Shown piece by piece: positions 32,487 through 44,482 of a DNA stretch of 64,000 nucleotides (its first letter is position 1; each line of letters opens with the position of its first letter). Source of the DNA: Triparma verrucosa (lineage: Eukaryota > Sar > Bolidophyceae > Parmales > Triparmaceae); contig BRXX01000213.1 in the NCBI GenBank assembly GCA_030267905.1, forward strand, positions 1-64,000, given 5' to 3'. The position numbers and the translations under genes are program-made. Below the pieces are notes generated by a model. That model was not told the origin of the DNA and searched no databases. It saw only the letters and a list, made by a program, of their open reading frames with translations.

Positions 32487-33202
32487 TCTTGTGATGTGGT
32501 AGTGGTGGTGACATGGTGAGACGTGAAAGAAAAGAAAAAAACGTATTTCTGCGACAACGACGTAATAAAACATTACGAGTTAAAAGTCAGACATATATAT
32601 TTAAACTAAAAGCTTTGTATTTTTAAACTTTGCGGAAGTTTTTAGTTAGTGTTGTGGCGCTTCCTTTCTTGAGCAGTTTTATTTGAGAAGGGGGAAACGG
32701 GGAGTGGTGAAATAAATTTCAAGAAAACCTATTGACCCACAACCGTCAAACAACTAAAAACTTTTCATATCTCGCCTTCAATCGATCTCGAACCTTGAGA
32801 ACCCCGCCGATACCTCTCGCGACGACGAAGGGCACTCTCCCAAACACTACTTTTAACAAATACCTCAGGGCATATTTACCTGCTCGATCTACGTTGAGAT
32901 TTTTCATCAGTAAAGGCCGAAAAACTACCGAGAGGTCAGAGAAGGAAATCAAGGGGGTCTAATATCTGCCGCAGACTATTTTCAGTCCTCCCCGCTTTTA
33001 GGTGTGAATTGCAAATTCAGTTCATTGACCCTTCCCCACAGGTAAGGGTCGATCGACGTTGACAAAATAAAATAGGATCATTTGTTGGAATGACGCTCGA
33101 TAATGCGTAGATTTTAAGTATATTGAGGACTTCAATATATAGCGTCGTGACTTGTGATATTTACTAACTCGCTTAACTCTCGAAAATAAACCAGCACCAG
33201 AC
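32487..33202. other. 716-bp AT-rich spacer, no supported gene
   Basis: The longest gene-free stretch after the telomere. A 76-codon open frame at 32732-32962 has an almost equally long open frame on the other strand, no motif and no splice context, so I do not call it. The spacer contains the carboxypeptidase 3' UTR and the promoter of the large GCC2/GCC3 gene. Confidence 0.5.
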
Positions 33203-36200
33203 ATGATGATTCACCTTCTCCTACTCATGTCGATCCTCTTTACAGCCGACTCATGTGGCTCAGGCCGCTACTGCGCAAGTGAAAACACGTGGGGGACGAA
33301 CCAGTGCTCTGACTGTCCAGCGGGTTACTACTGCCCCGGGCAGAGTGAGGATTCATGGGCATGTTGGGGAGAAGGCGATTCAGGAGACAACGCCCCGAAG
33401 AACCAATGCCCTGCAGGAACCTTCAGCCTTGTGATGTCGAGCACGTGCTCCCAATGCCTCGAGGGAACCTTCAGCCTTGTGGGGTCGAGCACGTGCTCAC
33501 AATGCCCTGAAGGAACCTTCAGCCTTGAGGGATCCGCCACGTGTACGACCTTGTGCGTTGCTAGCACGTCTCCCTCTGCCGATGGCTCAGACAGGAACTT
33601 CTACTGCATCAACAGAGGGTCTGTAGGAGGTGTTGCTGGGTATTGTACCTGCACCTGTAGCAGTAGCAAAGGATCTAGCTGTGAAATTGTGGGGGCTGTG
33701 CACAACGCCAACGACCAGACAGTCCTATTTAACTTCATTAGTAATGTTGTTTGTGATAGCTGTACGACAGGAAACAACATCGTTGATAATGGCGATAGCG
33801 TAGTTGTAGGGGTAGGAACTTTCATAGGTGCCCCTTATGCTGATTCTGACATAGTGTATGCCATCAATGAGATCTTCTTCTCGTTAGTATGCTCGGGCAC
33901 TGCTCACAGCTGCGTCCTCGACGGATCAAACAGTCGCCGGCTAATGAACATATATGGCACAGGCGGAGGTACAATAATACTTTCAGGCCTTCATTTTAAA
34001 GACGCCAATAGTGGAACTAATTATGGGGGGGCTTTGTATATTGGATCTTCTGCTCTCGTATCCGTAGAAGGCTGTAAACTATCAGCAAACCAAGCCAGTA
34101 TTGGTGGCGGTATTTATGCACAGCAGAGTGGCACGACGGTTAATATATATTCGACAAGTTTCGATGGGAATACAGCTTCCAGCGACGGTGACGATATCTA
34201 CGTAGGCAGCGGTCCGTCTGTTACTGTTCATTCTACCTGCCCACTAGACTGGAGTGGCACACCAGCGGCTGGCTCTGACTTGGATACCTTCGCCTGGAAT
34301 AGTGCTACCCTATCAGGAACGACCAAGAGCTTCGATATCGGGTGAGTTCAATAAAGCAGACGACAAAAGCTCCAATACAAGACCAGCTTTATGAATTATA
34401 TTCGAGCGTCATCTCACTGTTTTAAACAAAGCCTGTGAATTTTTGCGCTCCCAATTTGAGACAAATCAGTTCAAAATAGAGGAATTAGCGACGACTCACA
34501 TCACACACCATCGTCCCGCCACCTTTTTCTAACCCTCCACAACCTTTCGCCGACTCCCTCTCAATCCCATCCCATCCCTACACAAGAACTTGTGGCATAT
34601 GTTCACTAGGTAGCAGCGTCTCCCCAGCCGCTTCAACTTATTCTTCGTCGTCATGCCAGGAGTGTGTGGCAGGAAAATATGGCCCTGGAACAGGCTGGGG
34701 CTGTTTTGAATGCCCCTCTGGAACGTACTCTCTAGCTGGAGCTGCGGAGTGTACTTCTTGCGAAGGTGGAAAGAGCTCATCATCCGATTTTTCTTCATGT
34801 GAAGACTGCGCGGCTGGAGAGTACGGTGATGGCGGTCCATGTGCCACTTGCCCCCAAGGGACTTACTCTCCCCCCGCCTCCACCTCGTGTACTACATGCC
34901 AGGTTGGAAGGTATGCTGGAGCCGGACAGGGAGAGTGTACGTTGTGCGGCCAAGGAAAGTACCTCGACTCCACTGGAGCCGTCGCTGAGACGCAGTGCAA
35001 GGTTTGTGCCAAGGGGAAGTACAATGACATTCCTGGCTTGGGCACAACCTGCCCCGACTGCCAGAAAGGAAAGTTCGCCGCCGCCACTGGCTATGTCCTG
35101 TGCAAGGACTGCATCACCGGAGCCTACGCTTCACAAAAGGGCTCAGAAGAATGTACCCAGTGCGAAGTCGGCAAGCACTCGCAGGTCGCAGGATCAGAGA
35201 CCTGCAACGACTGTGCCGCCGGCACGTTCACCAACTACAGGGGCGCCGTCGTCTGCACTCTCTGCTCCGGCGGGAAGCACAGCGGTGAAGGAACCTCGGT
35301 CTGCGAGGTCTGCCCGGACGGAACCTACTCCAACCCAGGCAGTCCCAGCTGTACTGACTGTGACCACACGCCCGGTTACGTCAGCCTTGCTGAAAATTCT
35401 GGCGCCGACAAGTGCGAGTACTGTGGCCCAGGCTTTTATGCTGACCAAACCTCTCACATGTGCGAGGAGTGCGAGATCAATACTTACAGCGTTGGTGGAC
35501 TCGATGCGTGCATCGTCTGCCCCGCTGGCACCGACAATGTCAAAGGATCGAGCAGCTGCTCACCTTGCCCCCCCGGCACCATCACGTCAGGAAATATTTG
35601 CCAACCTTGCGCCAAGGGAGAGTACGCCGACTTCAGAGACACCTCCTGCTCTGCGTGTTCAGGGCAAGGAGAGTACTCTGACGTGGAGGGCTCAGCGGTC
35701 TGCAAGATCGCCACGGTCGGAATGAAGCCAAACTCTAACAGGGATGGTTTTGTCGCATGCGACCTCGGCTCTGCCTCCTTTGGCGCTCAGGACGATTGCA
35801 CCCCATGCAATGGCGACGGTCAGTACGCAGATGAGCTTGGCCTTGCCACCTGCAAGACAGCCCCAGCCGGGAAGAAGCCGACCTCAGACCGTCAGGGCGT
35901 TGAGAGCTGTGAGCTTGGCTATGCCTCCTTTGGTGCTCAAGACGAGTGTACCTCATGTGATGGCAACGGACAGTACGCAGATGAGCTCGGCCTGCCCGCC
36001 TGCAAGACCGCCCCTGCTGGGAAGAAGCCGACCTCAGACCGCCAGGGCGTTGAGAATTGCCCTGCTGGAAAGTACTCAACCGGAGGTGCAGACGGATGCT
36101 CCGAATGCAGGAATGGAGAAACCAGTGACGCAGGAGCTGCCGGCTGCTCAACCTGTGCCGTCTGCGAGCCTGGAAAGTACAAGATCTCGGACTGCTCGTC

Positions 36201-39200
36201 TGACACGCCGACCCGGTGCGGCTACTGCTTGAAGGGCAAGGCGTCTATGGGAGGGGAAGCGACATCATGTACTGAGTGCAACACGGCTGGCCAGTACTCT
36301 GACGAAGACGGAGTCAGCATGTGCAAGACGGCTTCAGCCGGAAAGAAACCGACCTCAGACCACCAGGACTTTGAGAACTGCGTTGCTGGAACGTACTCCG
36401 TCGGTGGCGCCAACGAATGCTCACAATGCGGGAGTGGAGAGACCAGTGACGTTGGTGCCGCTGGCTGCAGGACCTGCGCAACGTGTGGAACAGGAAAGTA
36501 CAAAATCTCGGACTGCTCGCCAGGCGCCGAGATACAGTGCAGCGATTGTCCCAAGAATACCTTCACAATTTCCGGCGCCGCCGACATCAACGGCTGCGAA
36601 GATTGCCCTGCTGGGGGGCACTCACAGCCTGGCGCCGGCTACTGCGACCAATGTCGATCTGGCAAGTATTATGAGGAACAAAATAATAGCTGTGAGCTCT
36701 GTCCTGCCGGAAAATACACCGCAACTGGAGGAGCAAGTATCAACGATTGCCTCTCCTGCGACGACGGCTTCTACAGCTCCGACCTGGGCTCCGCAACATG
36801 TTTGACATGCGATCCAGGCAAAATCACCAACGCCGACCAGACCGACTGTCTTCTCTGCCCTGTCGGCAAGATCTCTGGCGTGGCATCGAGCGAGTGCACT
36901 GTGTGCGAGATAGGAAAGTTTGCCGAAAACGAAGGTAGCGTCGAGTGCAAGTTCTGCAACACTGACGAAGTCGTCAAGGGAAGCATCACCGCAGAGAGCG
37001 GAACAAAGTCCAAGTCAGGCTGCATCTGTCCCGCCGGAAAATATCTGAACAACGAGACCTTCACCTGCGACATAGTTCCAGAAGGCGTTAAGGAGACCGT
37101 AGAGGGGATGAACGTCACGACAATGAATCTCGAGATGGGCTTCTGGAGGACAACATCAGACAGCTCCGATATCCTCATGTGCCTCGCTGAAGACCACTGC
37201 TTGGGAGGGTCCGATCCAGAGGACCAGTGCAAGGAGGGGCACACCGGGCCTCTCTGTGCCGTTTGCGATAAAGGCTTCGCAAGTACCGGAAGCGGCCCGA
37301 CTCTGACGTGCAACGTCTGCGAGGGCGGCGATGCGACCCTAACAATCGCCGTTTACCTCGGCTTATTCATCATCATCTTGGGCCTGGCGGTAAGCTTGGC
37401 ATGCTGCTGCCGCGGAGGGAAGCCAGATCAGGACGAGGATGACGACGACGACATCAACTTGACCTCTGCCGACAGCTTAGCAGCTAGCAACGGGTCGGCA
37501 AGCCGTGGGCTATCCTCAGCACGAGCTGAGCGCGCAGTCAAGAAGGTCAATAGCATCATGAGTGCAATCGCTGAAGTTCAACCATTCATCAAAATCATGT
37601 TCTCGTACTACCAGATCGTCGGAGGAATGTCATGGGGCTTCGACCTGAACTTCCCTCCGATCATCACAAGTTTCCTCAGCTTCACCTCGAGCATCGTCAA
37701 CCTCGACTTCCTCAACCTGATGCCACTCGGATGCATCACGACGAGCGACTTCCACCGCACGCTTTTGGTAATGACCCTCGGTCCTTACACACTCGGCTTT
37801 CTCAACCTCCTCATCTACAAGGCCTTCAAAACGTGCGGTTCAAAACAGCGAGCCAACGAGACCTTCGGCTGGTTCCTCTTCATGACCTTCTTAATCCTTC
37901 CAAGTGTGTCAACGAAGATCTTCAGCACGTTCGCCTGCAGGGACTTCGACGGCGACTATGGCTCGTATTTAAAAGTTGACTACAGCATCGACTGCAACTC
38001 GGCAGAACATAAAAAGTATGTCACTTATGCCAGGGTCTGTTGTGCGGTCTTCCCCATCGGAGTACCCTTGATGTACTTCTTTTTGCTAAGACAAGTGAAG
38101 ACTCTTTTAGATCCGGGGCAAAAACAGCTCTGCTTCGAGAAGGGCGAGGAGGAAGGTTTGAAGGCGGCGCTGGAGGAGAGGGAGCGGATCGAGCAGGAGA
38201 ACGAGGACTTGGCGAGCCTAAGCTTCTTGTACAGCGCGTACGAGCCCAAGTGCTGGTACTTCGAGATCGTGGAGACCATGAGAAAGTTGATACTTACAGG
38301 AGGCTTGATCTTCTTAGGCCCGGGCACTCGAACGCAGATCGCCATGAGCATGATAATTTGTTTGTGCGCGCTGCGCATCTTCAGCGGCTTCAAGCCCTTT
38401 GTGAAGGAGAGCCACGACAAATTCTCCGAGGTGTCGCAGTGGCAAGTTTTCTTCGTCATGCTTTCGGCGTTGATGATGAAGTCGAACCTGGACGCTGGTG
38501 AGACGAGCGAGGATCAGGGGCTCTACGACGTAGCCTTGGTTGGGATTCAGTTCATGTCTCCATTGTTGCTGTTTCTTGTTCTTTTGAGGAAGAGCGAACC
38601 GGTGGCTAGGAGATTTGTGAACTCAATTTCAGGAGGACTAGGGGGTAGGTTAGAGGGAGCTGAGGGGGAGGGCGGAGGTTTGGAGTTAGTGGAGAGAGGG
38701 GAGGGGGGAGCAAACCAAGCCGCCGTTCTTGGAGGTGGTTCATGGCCCGAGCCTAGCAACCCCCGAAAAAGCAAGTTTGAATACTCCAACCCTCTCCGCG
38801 ACACACCAACAACTACTACTGCCAACAAGAACAAAGCAGACACTGGTCAACCAGCAGCGACAATACTATTGAAGATTAATTCAAAGGGAAATGTAGGGCC
38901 TAGCCGTCCCAACAGCAGCTTCGACGCTTTCAAAAACCCCAACCTCACCCTCGGGGGCAACGGCAGATCGAACAAGAACAAGAACAAGATCGGCAAACCA
39001 CCTCCGAAACGAAAGAGCAAGTTCGCGATTCCCAAAGAATATCTCGAAGACGCTCCAATAGGTCCACCTGCGGTCCCTCCTCCTTCTTTCGTCGACTCCG
39101 ACGACGACGACGACGACGATGTAGGTCCTCCTCCCTTTCCTCCTCCTGCATCTTCATCGACTCTACCACCTTCGAAGCCGGTGTGCCAATGGACGGAGGA

Positions 39201-39300
39201 ATGGGACACTGAGCACGGAACGGTATATTACTTGAACTTCGATGGGGAGACGAGTACTTGGGATATGCCGGAGGATTTCTGGAGAGATAAAGAACGGTAG
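33203..39300 (+). CDS. Giant GCC2/GCC3, beta-helix, polytopic and WW-domain protein
   Basis: Two exons, 33203-34341 and 34617-39300; 1940 residues. In order: signal peptide; three short Cys modules (CPAGTFSLVMSSTCSQC type); a right-handed beta-helix-like region (GGALYIGSSA, GGGIYAQQSG, SFDGNTASS, residues ~150-350). Then come about 20 ephrin-receptor-like GCC2/GCC3 repeats (CxxGxYSxxGxxxCxxC, residues ~390-1250). Next are a membrane helix near residue 1287, an acidic loop and seven or so further helices (~1367-1708). The cytosolic tail is Ser/Pro/acidic and ends in a WW domain (residues ~1900-1931; WTEEWDTEHGTVYYLNF, then STWDMP). The acceptor at 34616 is the only one nearby that restores frame. 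WW domains bind Pro-rich ligands, so this looks like a surface receptor coupled to a cytosolic partner; the ligand is unknown. Confidence 0.87.
35700..36400 (+). repeat. Near-identical tandem units inside GCC2/GCC3 region
   Basis: Four successive coding units contain GQYADELGLATCKTAPAGKK-like sequence followed by PTSDRQGVE. DNA similarity between units is high, showing recent internal duplication within the ectodomain exon. Confidence 0.75.
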
Positions 39301-39747
39301 AAGGGAGGGGGTGGGGGGGAGAAGGCGTAAGGGGGGGGCGGGGGATTGGAAGGGAGGATATTAAGGGGGTTGGGGTTTAGGTGGGTAAAAACGTGTGTTT
39401 ATTAAACTATCATGTAAGAGTGCATCTAAAACCTCTCGAGTCTTCTTCGACAAAACAACCCTCTCAATAAGTTCCATGGTCGAGCGGTATTATTATATTA
39501 TATAATCTGTTCATCTGTTTAGTTACCATGGTCTCGCTTCGCTCGACACGACCAGAGCAGGGAGGAACGGGAACCCCCCAACACCTAAGATAACAGGGTG
39601 AAATGAGTACCCACCTCCGGAGCCCCCACCTTGCGCCTTGCCCTGGGCGCGGGTAGGGAAGAAGACTCTAAAGAAAAAAAAATGTAATAGAGCGAACAAT
39701 GTTGTAAGAATATTGAAACTAAATTCCCTTAAACAATAACATATGTT
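39301..39747. other. Convergent spacer with a GC-rich island
   Basis: 447 bp between convergent stops. The first and last ~100 bp are ordinary 3' flank. The middle (about 39530-39665) is unexpectedly GC-rich, has short self-complementary runs (CTCCGGAG; TTGCGCCTTGCCCTGGGCGC) and no useful open frame. I considered a structured RNA but could not match it to any snRNA, SRP, RNase P or tRNA consensus. Confidence 0.35.
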
Positions 39748-40920
39748 TCAAAACCAAGCGCTCCCCGCATCATCCTTAACATTAACCGCAACATGATCAT
39801 TACTAGTCCTACTAATCCTAACCCCTCCATCCAAATAAAGCACCTCAAAGCTTCCAAACGGCAACCCCCCCCCCCCCTTCAAATCAATAGGCCTATCCCT
39901 CAACCTCCTCAAAGCATAAGGGAGTGACGTATCGTCACCTTCCGTATACAATTCCGCTCCTTTTATAGAAAGGTTTATAGTTGAAGGATTTGAAATAGAT
40001 GTAGAACCTTCCGTAACGACTTTCTGTATAATGCGGTCGTCCGATGATCCGCCTATTAATAAGGGGGGGAGGGGGAGAGTGTCGAGCCATTTTGGACGGA
40101 GGTATTCTATGACGTTTTTTACGATTAGTTTTGAGGGACCGGAGGAGGTTATTTCTTGCCCGATACGGCCGAGGCGGGCCGCGGGGGAGGAGTCGAGGGA
40201 GGTTATGTCGGGGGCGTCGGTGTAGATTAGGGTCCACTTTCCGAAGAGGGGGGAGGAGGTTATGTTGGACAGTGAGGGGGGGGGGGAGGAGGAGGTCAGT
40301 GTTGAGATTAGTTTTGTTATCTGTTATGCGATGCGATGTGATGCGAAGGGCAGCAGTTAGCGAAGCAAACCGGGGTCATGGGGGGACGAGTTAGTATCGT
40401 ATGTAATGATCTCACCTGCTTTCTCTCTGCAGGAGTGGACGTGAATCCTCTGTTTGTCGACGTCCCTAGATTGAGGAGTTCAGCTTTCGCCAGAAGAATC
40501 GACGCTGTTGAGAGAGTAAAAGGAGAGAGTAAGAAGTGTGCCAGCGCAGTAGTACCCTCAGGAGTTGCGATATTGTCGGAGGGAGGTTTTGATATGTTCA
40601 CTATTGTTACGTCTTTTTTGCTCCCGCTGCAGAGAAACGTCATTGGTTGTACTCAAACGTCTATATTCCGCAAACTCCCCTATATTTCGAACGTTACATT
40701 CATTCATTCAGCTCGACTGTAGCATTCTAGTGTGTTTCATGTGTGTACATTCCATTCATGTCTTACCTTGAGCTGAGTATGAGTTCGCGTTATTATTCGA
40801 TGAGTACAGTGCCATATACCTTGTTAGAGGAGCGGCTCGTTGAGCGGCTCGTTGTAAGGTGAACGGTAGCACACATGGCAGTGTTAGGAAGAGGAGACTG
40901 AGTAACGCATGGAGAATCAT
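39748..40920 (-). CDS. Plastid-lipid-associated (PAP/fibrillin)-like protein
   Basis: Three exons: 40920-40767, 40651-40416, 40320-39748; about 320 residues. The leader is a signal peptide (MILHALLSLLFLTLPCVLPF) followed by a basic, hydroxylated stretch, as expected for import into a secondary plastid. The body has fibrillin-like blocks: FGKWTLIYTDAPD, SSPAARLGRIGQEI, a central beta region, and the C-terminal FEVLYLDGGVRISRTS. Fibrillins coat plastoglobules or thylakoid-associated lipid. The second exon's acceptor is uncertain: the obvious CTCTGCAG at 40627 breaks frame, while TTTGAG at 40652 keeps it. Similarity is family-level and by eye. The first intron is 115 bp. Confidence 0.65.
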
Positions 40921-41220
40921 TGAGTTGTTTAGGAACAATTTAAACAACCTCGATGATGTGGTTCAGTTGTGACAGGGTGAGCTAGAATCTGTGAGCTAGA
41001 ATCTGGACAAAATATTCAGAATACGTGATAGCAATAGCAATGTTGCAAGCTGAGGACTAAAGATGAATAATTTACAGGTTTTTGGTTAACTTTAGATTCT
41101 CCATCACAGACGACAAATTTGACATAGGCGGTCGACTCCAGCCCACTCTATACAACAATATAGCTCTTACTTGCCCCATTGTTGATTTATATCGCGCCGC
41201 GCGGCCTTTGGGAAAGTATA
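40921..41220. promoter_or_regulatory. Divergent promoter region
   Basis: 300 bp between divergent ATGs of the fibrillin-like gene (minus) and the zinc-finger gene (plus). It contains a directly repeated GTGAGCTAGAATCTG near 40977-41005 and AT-rich tracts. No gene is seen. Confidence 0.5.
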
Positions 41221-43122
41221 ATGGGAGCTGAATTTTCGTTAGCCGATCCTTCTACACCTGTATCATCCATCAATGACAATTCCATCACTGAATCGCGTAC
41301 TGATGAACAACACGCTATCTGTGACGCTGATTGTGACTCAGTAGAACCGGCACAGCGTCCATCCCTCTATCCCCTTAATAATAATAACAACAACAACAAC
41401 AGTAACAGTAACAACAACAGTAGCAATAGTCACACTCCACATCTTCAGTACATTACGAGGTTCCTTCAGATGAAGTCAGCCCCTTCGCTCCTCGAGAATC
41501 AGGTAAGCTATATCCATATCTCATAATGTCTATCGTCTGTACAGCTCGTCTCTTTGCTCCTAACCCTCTCGTCTCCTCCAGCTCTTCCCCGACGCCAAAG
41601 AGCTCACCGAGTCCTTCACGATGCTCTCCGCCCTCCAGCGTTTCTGTCCTCTCCCAACCTCCCCCCCCTCCCCCCTCCCCCCCCCTGGCTCCTCCGCAAT
41701 AATAGTAATCGGCGACGGTCAGACCCCCCGAACGGCCTCCCTCCTCTCCCACATCTACTCCCCCACCGGCGTCTGGTGTTACTCCATCGACCCTATAATG
41801 TCCTTAACCTCCTCTCCAACCTTATCCTCCGATTCCCCTTCAACCCCAGGTTCAAATTCCCCTCACTCTCTAGGCCGTACTTGGGGTACAATAAAAAACC
41901 TCTTAGTCCACCGTGGTCCAATCGAAGAACTCTACATAAACTGCGAAACCTGTACAATTATTATGATGCATGCTCACGTAAGTATCCCTCAAGTACTAGC
42001 TAGTCTGAGTAGTAACATCAAGAGAGTGCATGCTGTTATAACGTGCCCTTGTTGTGATTGGGGGGAGAAGCAGGTTAGGTTTCAGGGGAGGTATGCGGAT
42101 GTTAAAGGAGATGATTATGGATGTTGGTCTGATAAGAGGGAGGTTAGAATATGGTTGAATGACGACGGGACTAGGAGGGGGTTTTATAATCATTTGACGG
42201 TGGGGGAGTGGGATAAAAAGGTTTATGAGGAGAAGGGGGGGGTGGAGAAGAATTGGGTTAGGATGCTGAGGGAGCAGGGGAGGAGCTGGAGCTTGGCGAA
42301 GACGGCGGAGGAGGCTTGGGAGGTCGCTAATGGGTTTTATGAGAAGGTGAGAGACTTGCACAGAGGATCGAACGAGCGCTCCGAAACGAGGGGTCACTAA
42401 TTAACCCAAACCTGCACGCTCGCTACTTCGCTCGCTCGCAGTACCCGAGCCATTTCGGGGATACAAGTAATCTCCCCAAGCTAGGCGCAGCGGCTGATTA
42501 CCCCATCATGGTCTCGGACGGCGAAAAGGGCGTCCAGAGAATGTACCAGTTCACGGGGACCGTGACGTCCCGCGCGAGGTGTCTTGGCCGGAAGCTACTG
42601 TTCTTGACAGGTGAGGCTGATCAGGCGCGTGTATTGGACAACGAACAACGACGTAACGTTCACACTGCTACATTATTCTGACTCGCTTCGCTCGTTGCAG
42701 TTATTTTAAAGGGAGGAATTAAACTACAAGTCAAAGTCACGGATCAGGTACTTACCGACGAACTCTATCCCGGAGCGGAAGAAGAGGGCGTCCGGATAAA
42801 TTCGAAGCTCCTGGACGCCGCCCTCCGCGGGAACCTCACTGTCAGAGTGACTGGTTACCCACAAGCGTTCAAGGTCGGCGTGGGTTTACTTGCGATTGGT
42901 TTGAAAATTCACATTCCCAAGCCTTCCCTCGAAGTGATAAAATCAAGGATGGAACATCGAAGGAACACGTACGGTATGTGGAGGAAGGACGCGGGGTTCT
43001 ACACAGAGGAAGGGGGGCTGAGAATCGAAACATGGAGGTGCGGGAAGTGTGGAAAGGAGGTTGGGGACGTAGGAGAATACGACCAACATTTAGTAACTCA
43101 TCATGGTATAACTCGAGTTTGA
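41221..43122 (+). CDS. Zinc-finger protein with Rossmann-like segment, unknown role
   Basis: Four exons: 41221-41502, 41582-42346, 42442-42610, 42701-43122; 545 residues. The N-terminus has an Asn run (AAC/AAT repeats near 41380). Residues ~130-150 contain AIIVIGDGQTPRTASLL followed by VWCYSIDP, which resembles a nucleotide/SAM-binding Rossmann turn. A CPCCDWG motif follows. The C-terminus ends in a C2H2-like finger (WRCGKCGKEVGDVGEYDQHL, then VTHH). I cannot assign a family. The finger suggests nucleic-acid binding; the Rossmann-like part might be a methyltransferase remnant. Introns 2 and 3 end in CTACTTCGCTCGCTCGCAG and ACTCGCTTCGCTCGTTGCAG. Confidence 0.75.
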
Positions 43123-43160
43123 TGCATTTAAATTGCCATTATCATAAAATTGAAAAGTTT

Positions 43161-44168
43161 TTAAACGTGAACCATGTCAATGACTTCAATAAAATCCTCT
43201 GCCCCGCTCCCCTCCCCCCACTCCTTCCCAACGTTCCTCTCACACTTAAAGTAAACCATAACACTATCAATCTGCTGCCTACAAACCCCTTCTACCTCCT
43301 CCAAATCGACTCTCGAACCCGTCGACGAAACCGCTGGCTGAGACGATTTCCCCGACCGTGCCTTCTTCGTGTGATATTTCGACCTTACGTCTACACTTAA
43401 TATTTCCTCAACGGCCTCAAAGAAATCCGAAGTTTCATCGTAGAACTTCAAACGTTTCATGGTAACTTTGTCTTTGCATCCTTCTTTGAAGACGACCTTC
43501 CTCCGAAGTTTTAATCCCTCATTAATCCATCCAGGAACTTCAGCAACTTCATCGCTACCATAACCAACACTATCGTAATGAGGTACATATGGCTTCACGT
43601 CAATAACAGGCGTACCGTCACATAGATCAACCCCTGTGAGTTTAAGCGTCGCGACGTTCTTCTTTATCTGTATAGATTCTAAGCGAACGAGGGAGAAACC
43701 TATGTCGTTGTAACGGTGGGGGGAACGGGTTGAGAGGACGCCGACCTTTTTACCTCCTAGGCTTGGAGGGGAGATTTTAGAGCGGACGCGACGGCCGGAC
43801 GTGTTGAGGTGGAAGTGGAAGAGGATCCAGACGTGGGTGAAGGAGGAGAGGCCGGAGATGCAGGCAGAGTCGGGGGAGAGGGTTAGGGAGGCGCGGGAGG
43901 AGGGGGAGAGGGAACCCTGACGGGGGGTGCCGACGCAGAGGGGGTAAATTGAGGAGATGTGACCGATGGGGGTTATTTGGATGGAGTTGGAGGCGGTGGT
44001 GGGGGAAGGGACGGGGGAGAGCTGCGGTGGATCTGATTTATCAATTGATTTATTAGAAGGGTCGCGTGCTAGGAACGATGATAAACGACGGAAGAAGTAT
44101 GCTGTCGTTGGCGATAACGTCAGGAATAATGTCAGTGTCAGGAGGGAGGTAGTGGAGGACGACGGCAT
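43161..44168 (-). CDS. TRMO: TrmO/TsaA-family (UPF0066) tRNA methyltransferase
   Basis: A single exon of 335 residues. The TrmO/UPF0066 fold is clear: ITPIGHISSIY, GTPRQGSLSPSSRASLTL, LSSFTHVWILFHFHLN, GGKKVGVLSTRSPHRYNDIG, and LTGVDLCDGTPVIDVKPYVP. TrmO adds an N6-methyl group to t6A37 of tRNA using SAM; family members are small beta-barrel dimers. The N-terminus (LLTLTLFLTLSPTTAYFFRR) looks like a signal peptide followed by a transit peptide, so plastid or another endomembrane-derived compartment is likely. The C-terminal ~140 residues extend beyond the bacterial core as in eukaryotic TRMO. The stop is 38 bp from the convergent stop of the zinc-finger gene. Confidence 0.93.
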   Translation of the reverse strand: MPSSSTTSLLTLTLFLTLSPTTAYFFRRLSSFLARDPSNKSIDKSDPPQLSPVPSPTTASNSIQITPIGHISSIYPLCVGTPRQGSLSPSSRASLTLSPDSACISGLSSFTHVWILFHFHLNTSGRRVRSKISPPSLGGKKVGVLSTRSPHRYNDIGFSLVRLESIQIKKNVATLKLTGVDLCDGTPVIDVKPYVPHYDSVGYGSDEVAEVPGWINEGLKLRRKVVFKEGCKDKVTMKRLKFYDETSDFFEAVEEILSVDVRSKYHTKKARSGKSSQPAVSSTGSRVDLEEVEGVCRQQIDSVMVYFKCERNVGKEWGEGSGAEDFIEVIDMVHV

Positions 44169-44482
44169 AATGTTTATTGATAAGGATTGAAAGGTATTAG
44201 TAAGTCTACGTGTATTTGTGGCTAAGTGTCGTTGAGCTATGAGTGGCAGGTAATGATTTTTTAATAAGAAGCGGCTTTATTTGGTGACAAATTTGGAATT
44301 TTTCACTTCGACAGTTTTCAAGAGTTTTGCACACCCAAAACAAAGAGTAAAACGTCGAATCTTAACCTGCACTGTTCGCTTCTCGCTCTCTGTTCTCTGG
44401 AGGAGGTTCTGTTATTACTTCAATTAGCAAATAATCGTTCTATTAAATCTTTAGGGGCCATTTCCTAAATTCTCCCTCCGCC
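44169..44482. promoter_or_regulatory. Divergent promoter region
   Basis: 314 bp between divergent ATGs of the TRMO-like gene and the trypsin-fold gene. AT-rich and without open frames of note. Confidence 0.5.

Noticed and set aside
32740..32830. Possible tRNA on the minus strand because of GGTTCGAG
   Set aside because: No A box at the right distance and no cloverleaf stems could be drawn.
32732..32962. A 76-codon open frame in the longest spacer
   Set aside because: The opposite strand is equally open over the same bases, and composition is not coding-like for this genome.
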